Under the pieces are notes generated by a model, which was not told the DNA's origin, did not search any database, and saw nothing but the letters and a program-made list of their open reading frames with translations. This document shows positions 10,454 to 22,000 of a stretch of DNA of 64,000 nt, piece by piece. Position numbers and translations under genes: made by a program. Numbering within the stretch: the stretch's first letter is position 1; each line of letters opens with the position of its first letter. The stretch comes from Telmatactis stephensoni (Eukaryota; Cnidaria; Anthozoa; Actiniaria; Isophelliidae). The stretch lies in the NCBI GenBank assembly GCA_029948255.1, contig JALIZF010001458.1, forward strand, positions 162,501 through 226,500, in the 5' to 3' direction.

Positions 10454-13177
10454 ACTTCTGAACTGACTAAGCAGACAAATGTCAGCGCGCACTGGATGTT
10501 TTGATGGTAGACGAATTATTAATCATATTCACTGTGTTACAAAATATGTACTAATACTATAGATTAGCCATATACACCTAATTGAGCACAATCACCACTC
10601 GTAATAATACAGCCTAAGAAATTTCTGCAATTTGATTGGTTGAGGTAGAGGACTGTTATTTCAGCTTAATTTTGAAATACTTACATGTAAAAATTACAGT
10701 TTCCATGGCAAATGTTTTCTTTCTTTACAAAAAAAGTTAAAAAGAAACTGTAAGAAAGAGCCAGGAAGCTTTCTCGCGCTTAAAGAGGTGATTTAATTAT
10801 AGAAGCAAGTCCAAAAGTTCATATAATGAAAGAAGAACGAGTCATTTGATACTTTTGAAGATTTGTTTTCGCTGTTTCTTCAAAACTGGCCAAAACCAAT
10901 CGCGAGCTGACGACCGATATGTGATAGTGAAAGTTTGCCAAAATAAAGCTTCCGAACCAGGAATGATGCTGAAAAGTTATTGAAAGATATTAAAAATTTA
11001 GGGTAGTCCACACTGTTTTTATTCCCTGTCTACCTTACATAAAACGTTTTTTTTTTGTTTGGTCTGTTTTCAAACAATACCATTTTTTGTCTTCATAAAG
11101 GACAATTTGTTTGTTTTAATGAAAAGTCACTTTTGCTGTGATTTTGAAGTCATTGAATTGAGGCCAAAAACGAAAGCAAAATTACCGATTTAAACATGAT
11201 ATTTTTACTTAGGATGATTTCTTTTTACTTCTTTTCTTGAATATTGTTTAGTTATTTTAACATAGTTTTGGCCCAACAGTCATTTTTGTGGATACTGGCT
11301 TTAGCCAGTATCCATAATGTCATCGGTTGTGTAAGAAAGTAAGTCCGTGACTGTTTGGAACGATCTCACGAAGTTAGAACGAAGATGAACGGCATTCCCC
11401 CTAGTGGGATCGACGTCTTTTAATCTTATGACAAAAAAAGTCAAGTTTTCAAAACAACATCTGACTTTTACACTCAATAGATGTTAGAATTCACTTTGAA
11501 TTTTGGCATTTGAATGAAAACAAGTAAGTTTTATGATCAATATGGCGCCTACGAATTGGCTACGAAATCGAAACAGGCAACGATTTGCTTATTAGATGGA
11601 CATCGGTTTCTATTCCGTTTCCCGACAGATATCCAGTAACCTGTCAGCACATTCGACGATTCGCCTTTTTGGAAAAGCTACAATGTTGAGGTTAATTCTG
11701 TTCGGCGATTTTCTTCATGAAACGCTACAGCAATCACCTAACTGTAAAGTAATGTAATAGAGGTTCCACTAAAGAAATATATATATAAGGCTCAATCAAG
11801 GTTGAGAAGAAAGAAAAAGAAATTCAATCTGACAGCACTTTCATGAGTTCAAATGTTAAATAATCGTTGTCGACAAAGAGAAAGAGCCACTATTCAACAC
11901 TGAACTCAAACTAGCATGACTTACTAATTATCTAAGTCTATCAGTTTCTCCGCGATGTCTCCTTTTTCACGTGGATCATTTCTGGAATTCATGATAATAA
12001 CTGAAGAGCTTGGCTTTTGACTCACGATCAATGATTGAGCTCGATGTCTTATCTAGAAATGTGAAGCCCAATCAAATATGTCCAAGCACCTCATTTCGCA
12101 CACGTCTGAAATGAAACCTGAAGAAAATTTTTTTGTTTTCTTATGTGTGAACATCTCAGTTAACATCGGACATTCCTTCTATGAGGTGTTTCCCGATGGA
12201 AGCAAAGGATCAAAATCAATTAAATGACATGAGTATTTTGCTTTAAAATCAAGTTTTCTAGGAGTTTAGGCTTTGACTTGTCAGAGCTTTCAGCCATGAA
12301 ATTCAATGTAAATCTTTTTTTCGTTCAGTTTCTCCACTGGCTTTCACTTCGGTGCTTTCGGTCACAGTGTACTAGCACTTAGTAATTTACGAATGGTTGC
12401 CATGGTCGTCACTTTGATTTGCATCAAATTTTGGCAGAGAAGTAAAAATTTGACAATGGATCGGATTAAAAAGAAATTGAGCTGCTCTCAACCAATCAGA
12501 ATCGAAAGCTAAAGTTTTTTTCAGTCAAATGTTTAAGCTTGGTAATGATCGCTACGAGCGCTGCGATTGCTACGATCACTGAAAACTGCGGTGTTCAGCG
12601 AACAGATAGAAACGCTTCGCGAGATCAGTATCTCTATGTCTCTGATGCCGTTCGCTGCAAGGACTAGCTAGAGTGTAGTTTGAAATTGATCGATGCGATC
12701 GCTTAACATATTTTTCTGCGATCGTAACGATGATACGAAAACAAAGTTTTAGCTGCACAGTTTTGTAAGCTTGTATAGTGATTAAGAATAAGATTGCGAA
12801 GGACGCTACAAACAAAGATCAGAATAAACAATCGTCTGTAAATGCTTTGTGTTATAAACCTTCCTGATTAATTAAAAGATTTTGCATGTACCTTACATTC
12901 TATGAACAAAATGAAGTATATACAGTAGATAAGTGCGTATTAGGTACAATAAAATTTCGGCATTAATAATCAATTGGAACGTTTTCCTGGAAATTACGGT
13001 TAGCAGTGATCTTAAATAAGTTAATTGAGTAATTAGTAATGATATTGCAGATTTGTTAAAAAATATATATTAATAATCCACAAGCAACTCCCCTCCCTTT
13101 CCCTTCCCTACCACCCCTACCACTCGTCGTGTGCAGCAACGTTGATTAGACGTAGACAGGAGCCGCCCACTGGCGAT
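10454..13177 (+). other. Non-coding 3' flank of TRAF copy A
   Basis: I see no gene. The first ~80 bases match the 3' ends of copies C and D. A block at 12545-12790 (GCGATTGCTACGATCACTGA and onward) is a diverged copy of 2430-2700 and 36690-36910. A perfect small hairpin with loop TTTA (GGATACTGGC stem) lies at 11290-11314. The rest is AT-rich without recognisable features. Confidence 0.5.
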
Positions 13178-13798
13178 AGAGCAAACACAGTTGAACCGTG
13201 AAACAAAATCAAGTAAATACTTAATAGATAATCACTGAGGCACGCAGCATTCGTGGGTATAATGCAGGCAGCTGAGGGCGCATTTATACCCACGAATGCT
13301 GTGTGCCGAAGTGATTATCTTTTATAATTACTGGTCAACTTCATAACCACCAAAATCACCAAATTAAAATTGTTTAAATTGAGGTATTCATTTATTTTTA
13401 AAAGTTGAAGTATTGTTTGAGCATGCGTAGTTCTGCTGATTTTGTATCCTACACGTTTTGATACCCGTGTTTGTCATAACAAAGAAAGGCTACGGTACTT
13501 AAATTCTGAATGGGGAGCTGGATTTTGAAAAGGCTCTGAAAAGTACTGTGACTGCTAGCTTAGTAGTTACATTACTTTATCATCCTGCAATTCTGGTTCC
13601 CCTGTAAGCAAAACACGCTGTATTATTATTAATAATGCTGTGGGATCACAGAATCACACAGCATTATTAAAAATAATGCCGTCTGCTAGATTAGACAGAC
13701 GGCATTATTTGCAATAATGCAGCTGCTCTATGCTTTTTCTCTAAGCATTCGTTGGTATAATGCAGAGTGAAAACAATGAGTTTTGGTAAGAACAGTAA

Positions 13799-14015
13799 TT
13801 ATTAACTAATAATTGCTCTTTAGATACTAATATAATAGTTGCTATCACTGAACCAGAACAACTCATGACACAAAATTAAAGGTAATACACAAGAGACCAC
13901 CACACATACAATCAAACTTTTCATATGTAGTGGTCTCTTGTGTATTACCTTTTGTGTCATGAGTTGTTCTGGTTCAGTGATAGCAACTATGAGTCTCTAA
14001 ATAGCAATTATTAGT
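13799..14015. mobile_element. ~217-bp palindromic MITE (TGAACCAGAAC motif)
   Basis: The two arms of about 100 bp are near-perfect reverse complements; a segment such as GGTAATACACAAGAGACCAC is repeated inverted. The arms share the words TAGTTGCTAT, TGAACCAGAAC and AATACACAAGAGA, in the same order, with the arms of the element at 20674-21793, which suggests a common family. Confidence 0.7.
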
Positions 14016-14160
14016 TAGAGTGATTTTCATTTGACCGTGAAAGAAAAATGACTATTTAGTTTGTAGTAGTTGATAAGAAACAAAAGAAAACAATGGCTTT
14101 AGAGTCTACCACCAACTATTAGTTTGTCTATTCTTTCATGGTCAAATGAAAACCACTCTA
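14016..14160. mobile_element. 145-bp MITE, AGAGTG...CCGTGAAAG ends
   Basis: The ends TAGAGTGATTTTCATTTGAC and their mirror image (two mismatches over 28 bases) bound a 145-bp stretch with no coding potential. It lies within the element at 13178-14209, directly abutting the palindrome at 13799-14015. Confidence 0.7.
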
Positions 14161-14259
14161 GTATTTACTTTGATTGTATTTCATGGTTTAACTGCGTTAA
14201 TTTTGCTCTATAATGTTTGGGTGAAACATATTTTCGGTAAACAGTAAATGTTTTTATAA

Positions 14260-15064
14260 GTAATAGCATGGCTATGAGGTTGATTAGTGATTAAATGTAC
14301 CCGAAGCCGAGGGAGGTTTAGTGGAAGTCCCGAGGCCGTAGGCCGAGGGACTTTTACTAAACCTCCAGAGGCTGAGGGTACATTTAATCACTAATCAACC
14401 GAAATAGCCATGCTATTACTTTGTAATAGTATGGTTGCCGAGGAAATATATAGGAAAACTAGAACGATTTGGACCAAATAACAAGTTACAAATGAATAAA
14501 TTAAAAGTGCTGTTATTACTCTAGGGAACTCTATTTAGACACTATCGCTCAACCAGAACAGTACAAAACTAAGTGCAAGAAAGACCTAACACAAAGGAAA
14601 CAATGCCTCGTTACAACTCACTTGTCTAAAACAGTTATTTATATTCACCAAATAATATTGAAAATAAAAAAGCGTTGTGTGATAACATTGTCGTGCCACG
14701 CATGCGCAAGATTATTCCAGTCCATCCCAAATGTGACAAGCATGCTGAATAGTATTGTAATCCATCCCACATGGTTTAGACTACACTGAAAGGTTACTTG
14801 AAGCTAATTTGCATAATTCAAGTACTGCTAGCTGCGGATGTGTCCTCAGGAAATTTCTCAGGGACGTATCCATAGTTGGACTCTCGCATAAACATGAGGT
14901 ATGATTGGTTACTAATCGTACCTCATGTTTTATGCATTAGGTACGATTAGTTACTAATCGTACCTAATGCTTATGCATGAGGTTCGATTAGTAGCAGTGA
15001 GGGGGCATTTAGCCATTAAATGCTCCTCTCGGAACAATAGAATCCGAGGCAACCATGCTATTAC
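14260..15064. mobile_element. Composite hairpin element, modules B' and A'
   Basis: Module B' (14260-14419, exactly 160 bp) is one long hairpin bounded by GTAATAGCATGG and its inverse. Its core carries GATTAAATGTACCC and the mirror GGGTACATTTAATC. A three-base spacer TTT leads to module A' (14423-15064), bounded by GTAATAGTATGG and its inverse. The right side of A' holds tandem palindromes built on TACGATTAGTTACTAATCGTA. The flank of copy D (near 3340) reads across the site, so both modules look like one insertion. A second copy in the opposite orientation lies at 44105-44847, with the same three-base spacer. Confidence 0.75.
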
Positions 15065-16500
15065 ATTAAATAAAATATGGCAGATCTCAGTTGCCAAAAC
15101 TGTGTAAATAAAACCTAGTGATTATTATATTAGTATCCACTATCTTATTTCTTTTTAAGCACACTTTGGTAAGACGCAGCAATAATTGCTGAGACTGGAG
15201 TTGGGGTGACCGGTTATCAATGAAATTTTGAGCAAGGGCTGTGGAGACCAGAGTTCCAGTAAGCTTGTTCCATACAAAGGCCGAAATTCAATGTAGCCGG
15301 ACTTTAAGTGCACCTAACCTCCTGCTATTTCCCTTTTTGACGAAAAGTTCGAGCATTTCTAAGGACTTGCACGAAAAACTGAATTACGCAATTTGAATGA
15401 ATTCCGAATTTTTTACACAATTTTAAAGTTTGGCCGGAGTTGCATGGAACACTTTCCAAAACTTAAGCCTGGATAGACGTCACACTCTTTTGTTTGTTTC
15501 AAAAGTCTTTTGTGCAAACAGGCAAAAGAGTATGACGCCTACCCATGCAGGCGGAAATTTATTCACTCCGACTTCAGACTCTTCGGAATTGAAGCTTTTG
15601 CTCGGCTTTTTTTGCCTATATAAATACGAAAAATCAGTTCTCAGCAGCTTTGAGTGAAATTTATGTGTATTCAAATCTACATCACTTCAACGATCAAATT
15701 AGTCAACCAAGTTCACATATAATTATTCTCAGGTGTGCCACCACAGGAAGCTCAAAGGCCCCTTTTTCCGATGTTTAAAATTTTGTATAAGCTTTGGAAT
15801 TCATCCAAGTCGAGTAATTTTACATGTTTTATCGTAGAAGTTCTTAGAAATACATGGTCGGACTTTTTATCAAAATTGGAAATACCATGGTGTAAGGTGC
15901 ACTTTACTGAACCCGGGCACTTTAACAGTTCGCTGAGAAGTCAACGCTATTTAACTCTATCACCCTCCCTTGTTTATCTCACTCACACAACTTGTACTTC
16001 CTGATCTACGGACTCGCTTTCTTCCCATAATTCTAACGTCTGTAGGTCTTTGTAAAGGAGTGGTACACTTAAAAAAACTGAGATTACCATGTTATTTACG
16101 TTTTAATGCGCTTATTACAAAACTGCACCCATAATATCTTTCATGGTGAGTATTATGCGTAATAGGACACGTGACCACATGTTTAAGATTTGATAACGAA
16201 TGATGATACATCTCTCGGAGCAGTTTTGTAAAGACATGGACAATTCAAAATAATCATATGCACAACCTTGATGTCTGATCATGACGCCATCGACACAGAG
16301 AATTGAAGTTTAATTGTTGGCGATGCAAAGTCTAGCCTACGTTGGTGGCGGTCTGCGGTTTTAGGTGCATATTCATTTCTAGCTCTCCGCTCTTCGTAAA
16401 ACACACTGCCAACAACGCAGGCTGTACGTAAGTACTTGTTCCCGTTCTGTTGTCATGACTTCTTTTTCACATCAGGACAACTAAATGGTTGTGACTGGAA
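15065..16500. other. Non-coding duplicated flank, no gene seen
   Basis: The block 15125-15310 matches 3395-3965 (for example GAGACTGGAGTTGGGGTGAC), and 15920-15960 matches 3960-4000. Between them lies sequence without recognisable coding content. Confidence 0.45.
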
Positions 16501-16506
16501 TCTAAA

Positions 16507-18045
16507 TTTTACATAAGATAAGATAAGATAACTTTATTTAAACACGGAAAAAAATCATCAGTAAAATTACATTGAAATTTAATACTGTTTTACATGATTG
16601 CCGTGTGGGAGTCTACTGCAGAGAAGTGCTTCTTTAGTTTTTTTCTGAAAACCCCTAAGGAGCTAGTTGTCCTAATGTTTTCTGGTAGCTTGTTCCATAC
16701 AGCTGCTCCGTCATAGCAAAAACTGCGTTTAAGATAATCTGTCCTTGGTTTTGGTAATTGTAATTTGTTTTCGTTATTTCTTAATGTGTAGCCGGTGTCA
16801 GTATTTGTGAACATCTCATTCAGATAGGCTGGGGTGACGTCATTAACAACTTTATGCATCATTACAGCTTTCTGCTTTTTAAAAGACAAGGATATATTAT
16901 CCCACCCAAGTCTAGATCTGTCAAGTAATACAGATGAACTAGTATCATAGCCACATTTAAGAATAACTCGGGCTGCTCGGTTTTGAAGTTTTTGCAATTT
17001 GTCATTTGAAATATATAAACCACACATGCCGTCCCAAACTGGGCTACAATAATCGAAGTGTGGTCTAATCGATGAGTTGTAGATTTTAATGGCAGTATCG
17101 GTAGATACAAATGGCCTGAGGCGTTTCAATGCCCCAATTCTGGAGGATATCTTTTTAGAAATATGTAACTATATGAGCTTTCCAGGACAAGTTTTCGTCT
17201 ATGTACACCCCTAGTGACTTGGTACTGTCAACTTTTTTTATATCATTGCCCTCGATTTGAAGATTTATCTGATAATCATTGCATGCCGTTATTCTTTGGC
17301 GAGAGCCTATCTGCATAAATTCTGTTTTAGCAACATTTAAACTCAATTTGTTAGATATTAACCATCGGTTAAGGCTTGTTAGTTCATTGCTCATCTCATT
17401 TTCCAAGACATTTGGACACGATGAGGCAAGGCTGATGCTTGTATCGTCGGCATACATTCTTGGTCTTGCCTTACACAAACAATTAGGCAAGTCATTTATG
17501 TAAAGCAAGAACAGTAAAGGGCCGAGAATCGAGCCTTGAGGAACTCCGCAGGTGATTTGATACGTTTTTGACAAATGACCATTTACACTACACCTTTGAG
17601 AGCGATTAGACAAGTATGATTCAAACCACCTGAGGGAGCCCTCATCGATCAAATCCATAAAGCCTAAGTTTACGTAGTAGAATGAGATGATCAATGGCAT
17701 CGAAGGCTTTCTTCAAATCGATGAATACTACTGCATTGAGTAGTCCATTATGTATGTTGACAGACCAGCTATTCGTAGCTTCTAATAGAGCCGTAAGTGT
17801 ACTATGCATAGTTCTAAAGCCCGACTGGCAGTTATTCAGCAAATTATTAGTATTCAAATATTCATATAACTGGTCATGAATTGCTTTCTCAAAAATCTTG
17901 GCTACAGCCGGTATAACAGAAATTGGTCGGTAATTGTTTGCATCCGATTTGGCACCTTTTTTAAAAATAGGTGTCACTTTAGCTAGCTTCCAATCGGATG
18001 GAAAAATTCCAGTTCTAATTGAACAATTGAAGATGTGCGTGAGTG
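16507..18045 (-). mobile_element. 5'-truncated CR1/L2-like LINE
   Basis: On the minus strand the segment runs from RT to the 3' end. RT motifs are NNYRPISVIP (about 17930), FIDLKKAFD (about 17705), CGVPQGSILGPLLFLLYINDL (about 17540, longer motif abbreviated by position) and YADDTS (about 17440). The tail region 17129-16590 encodes YNSSIRPHFDYCSPVW and ends ..DSHTAIM. At least two frameshifts (near 17660-17700 and 17130-17160) make it inactive. The 3' end has tandem TTATC units (TAAGA repeats on the + strand at 16512-16530). Its 5' end abuts a TRAF fragment at 18046, so it is truncated there. Confidence 0.85.
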
Positions 18046-18326
18046 ATGGAGAGACATAAGTTTCTACAAAACCAGACTGTAAGCATTCAAAAACAAATGG
18101 ACGAGATTTTGAAGGAAATGTTCCCAGCCAACGCTATCGCAAGCATTCAAAAAGAGATGGATAAGATGAAAATGAAAATTCTTCCTGACATCAGTTTTGA
18201 AGGCATTCAGAAAAAGTTAGATCAGTTAGATGTAAACCCCTTACTAATGACCACAGTTGATGACAATTATTACAGCTTTTCTGGAAAGCCAGAACTTTAG
18301 TCAACAACTAGAGACAACCTTCATGA
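18046..18326 (+). pseudogene. TRAF-like fragment: coiled coil and MATH start
   Basis: The frame encodes three 20-residue coiled-coil repeats (IQKQMDEILKEMFPANAIAS and two more) and then VNPLLMTT.DDNYYSF, the start of a first MATH domain. It ends in a frameshift and stop. Similarity to the genes continues to about 18326 (TTTAGTCAACAACTAGAGAC) and then ceases. It is flanked by a LINE on the left, so it is a leftover piece of another copy. Confidence 0.8.
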
Positions 18327-18599
18327 TCAAGATAATTTGTATATTTCTACAGTTACAACTGATCTGTTTCATTTGTTAATTCATTTGAATTAAATAAGCA
18401 ATTTTAATTCCATATATAGAGCTAGAACACGATATATTGTTACACATGTTTTTTCTTTCCCTTTCCCTTTTTGCTTTTTCTTTCATTCCTTATTTCTTTT
18501 GATATTTTTTGTTGTTCTGTTCTGTTTTGTTTTTATTTATTGAAAGCTTTACTTACATGACAGCTTTGGGATCCTTGTAATCTAAAGTTCAAATTTTAA

Positions 18600-18722
18600 A
18601 ATTTCATGAAGTGTCTTTGACTTCAATAAGCAACTCAACAACAAATGCTACTCTCAAAGATTTCTCGTCCTAAGATGGCTAATATACTGCAATATGCACA
18701 GGATGCGACTATGGCTTCGTAC
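18600..18722 (+). pseudogene. Decayed RING first exon of a TRAF-like gene
   Basis: The 5' leader (TCTCAAAGATTTCTCGTCC) and the first codons (ATGGCTAATATACTGCAAT) match the leader and start of copies A-C. Indels destroy the frame and the RING cysteines are not reached. It is a remnant about 400 bp upstream of the intact exon 1 of copy B. Confidence 0.65.
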
Positions 18723-19074
18723 CTCAAGCATAGGAAGCCCAAATGAAGGAAGTAAAAAGAACCGCCTCCTATTGCATGACATTTTTGTCACGCAACTGTA
18801 CAGTGAGTACACGGTGGACAGTGTATGTTTGAGTCAAAAAATTCTGCAACTTTGTTGTCGGCTATTCAGATAATAAGTCAGTAGCTCGTGTCTTTTGATT
18901 TCTTTGTCCGAATATTTTCCATTTTTGTGAATGTTTATTTTGGTGTGAGCCTGATATCCACATGACACGTTGTTCATTTTTGTGGTCAAAAGTTCAGCTT
19001 TCGAGAGTGAGCTTCGCTTCGAGCCCGACGAATCGTACCAGGAAGTGCTACTCTCGAAGATTTCTCGTTCTAAA

Positions 19075-22000
19075 ATGGCTAGTAATACTGCAATGCCATC
19101 TGGATACGACTATGAGTTCGTTCAGGAGGTACCTGATGACTACATTTGTATTATATGCCATCTTGTGATGAAAACACCTGTACAGACGGCTAAGTGTGGA
19201 CATCAGTTCTGTAAAGAATGTTTGGAAGAGGCGATGAAGAGGTAGGCTTAATTCTGTTGTTTAAGATCATATTAACTATATTATTAGTTTTGTTGTACTG
19301 ATATACAACAGTTGTCAAATCAAGCTTGCAATAGTTCCTTGCATGAGCTCTGTAATTTTGGGTGAAACCCAAAACTCTAAATTCTTGCGAGTGCAAGATT
19401 ACATACCATATCGATTTATACTATATGACATATCTGTTTTCGATTATCAGTCGAAAAAAAACCCAACCTGTAGTCGAGCGTTTATTATTAATGATAAAAG
19501 TCTGATGTTACTCATTAAAATTAATGGAAAAGTCTTTGCTGAAAATGCCATCTGTTTCTCATGTTGCTTGGCTTTCGAAAATCTTGTCACGCAATACTGT
19601 CACGCATTTTCTAGAGTCACAAAAACATATAAATTTGCTACAAATAACAAGTGGTTGGCTTGGTCAATGAATGTACTTTATGCCTTCAAAAATGTATGTT
19701 TATATATCTGTTTTTAGCATGTTTAGTAGTACTTTTAAACACATTCTTGATTAGAGGACAACGGTACTTTAAATCCTTTCATACCAAGAACGAATGGTGA
19801 TTTGGATAGGTTAGAAACACTGGAGTTCTACAATTCTTTCAAGCTTGCCTCGAGTCTGTGTTTGGTACGGTGGACACACTTTTTCGAATTAAAAGACTTT
19901 TAAGATCCTTTTGAGTTGAAATCTCCAGATGATTATTAAATTTGCCACAGTGAATTCTGGAAAACTTGTCTTGATTATGGACAAAATCTTATCGTTGTCA
20001 TATCTCGTACATGTGATCACCCAGTGGGTATCATTGAGGTAAGTCATTTATTAATGCATCAGTCAACTGAAACCACGGCCGCCAACCCCCGAAGAACAGC
20101 GGGGAAAGTAACATGTAATAATTAAGTGTTAAAATCGCGTGGTTCCCCGGCCCTCGGAGGCAAGAGAACGATTAAACGCTCGGCCCTACCGGGACGGCGC
20201 AGCAATACTTTGACCGAATATCGAACTCTAAATGGAGTACTTGAAAAAAGGCCCTCGCGATAAAGACTATTTCCTATGAGCTAGGAATCTACGAATTTCT
20301 CATCCTACATGTTGCTAAACAACCATACATAGAAGCAAGTCAATTATATTCCTCATTCAAGCATTCAAGAGGTCTTGAGAGGTTTTAGTACTGATTTTTA
20401 AGACCAGACCATTGCATGGAACGGCTAGGTTCCATTGACCTTGTTGGTCACGTAACGTCTTAAAACATCCGAAACATGAACGAAAAAATACACGATTTGT
20501 TATTGTGTCAAAAACGCCGTTGTAGAAATCTTTACAGCAAACAATTGAGATACATAGTGAAATAAAAAGTTGAATAAACTGGTATATTTTTGCATGTCGG
20601 AGATATATAATACCCATGCATGATAATAGAAGGACAAAGGCAAAGACTAATAGCTGCTGACAGACAAATTGACTAGAGTGCATTTCATATGTCTGTGAAA
20701 TAAGATCAAAGTTATTTGTGCTTATTTAGTTGCTATTTAGTCACTAGCATTGAACCAGAACTTTCTTGAAATAGCAATACACTAGAGACATCAAATACAC
20801 AAGAGAATTGAGACAAATGACTTTGCATAATAGCTTTTAATTACTTTATTACTTCAAATGAACCTTCATTGTTTCTTTCAATGAAGGTTCATTTGAAGTA
20901 GAGTGCTTACAATATATCCATGAAAACCTTTGTAAGAAATTGCACAAATTTGCACAATTTTGTCACTAGACTATTTAGTGTTAAGAAGTAAGCGAGCCGT
21001 GAAGGTAAGTTCTAAGGTACCTCTTGCACGTGCAAATGTACAAGAGCAACAAGTTTGTCAGGTCTAGTACTAGGCTAGACTAAGTCGTGAAGCAAGTCCG
21101 GATGGATGCATCTAGTTACTTTCAACTGAGAGCGTATCACTTTTGGTTAGTTTTGTTAATGTCCTTGTGTTTGACTCATCTCTTGTCTCTGTTGTCGTTG
21201 TTGTATTTTTGCAGTGTTTGACTCATTTTGTTTGGAAGAAAGCGGGATTTGTGAATAAAGCTAAGGGTGCGTTTGACTCGTTTCTTGTGTCTGTTGTCGT
21301 TATTTCAATTTTTCTGTGTTTGACTCGTCTCTTGTGGGAGAAACGGCGGGAGTTTTGAATAAAGCTAAGGGTGCATTTGACTCGTTTCTGGTGTCTGTTG
21401 TCGTGACTTACATTTAGCTGTGTTTGACTCGTTTCTTTTGGGAGAAACAGCGGGATTTTATGAATAAAGCTAAGGGTGCGTTGAGCCATTTTTGATGTTT
21501 ATTGTCATTCTTACAATTCGCTTATTTCTAAGTTTTGTAATTTGTACTAAATTGCACAATTTTGTTTGCAAAGTTTTTCACGGATATATTATATTGTAAG
21601 CACTCTAATAAAGTAATTAAAAGCTATTATGCAAAGTCATTTGTCTCAATTCTCTTGTGTATTTGATGTCTCCAGTGTATTGCTATTATAAGAAAGTTCT
21701 GGTCCAATGGTAGTAACTAAATAACAACTAAATAGCAACTAAATAGGCACATATAACTTGATCTTATTTCACAGACATATGAAATGCACTCTAATCAGAT
21801 ATTCTTTAGTTTAAGTTAGCCGATTCAAAAAGGGTCTTTATGTTACGGTTAACTATTTCCCGGGAAGAGTACGAACGGGGCCGGTCATTGGATCCTCCCG
21901 GGGCACGAGTGAACGCACGTGTGCGTCTAGTTCGTATACAATTTCTTTAATGATATGTTGCAGAATGCAAGCAAAGAAGACCTCAATTCATTTCACAACA

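Larger units (their letters stand above)
13178..14209. mobile_element. TIR element with nested hairpins, AGAGCAAACACAG ends
   Basis: The left end AGAGCAAACACAGTTGAACC is mirrored at 14160-14209. The duplicated flank of copy D reads straight across this point (near 3290), so the element is an insertion. Its interior is almost wholly secondary structure: a 93-bp hairpin at 13227-13319, hairpins at 13631-13668 and 13672-13709, a long palindrome at 13799-14015, and a further TIR element at 14016-14160. There is no coding sequence. It appears to be a nest of non-autonomous elements. Confidence 0.7.

Noticed and set aside
14880..15000. CRISPR-like array of palindromic repeats
   Set aside because: The units are adjacent palindromes without unique spacers, lie in a eukaryotic TIR element and recur in its second copy.
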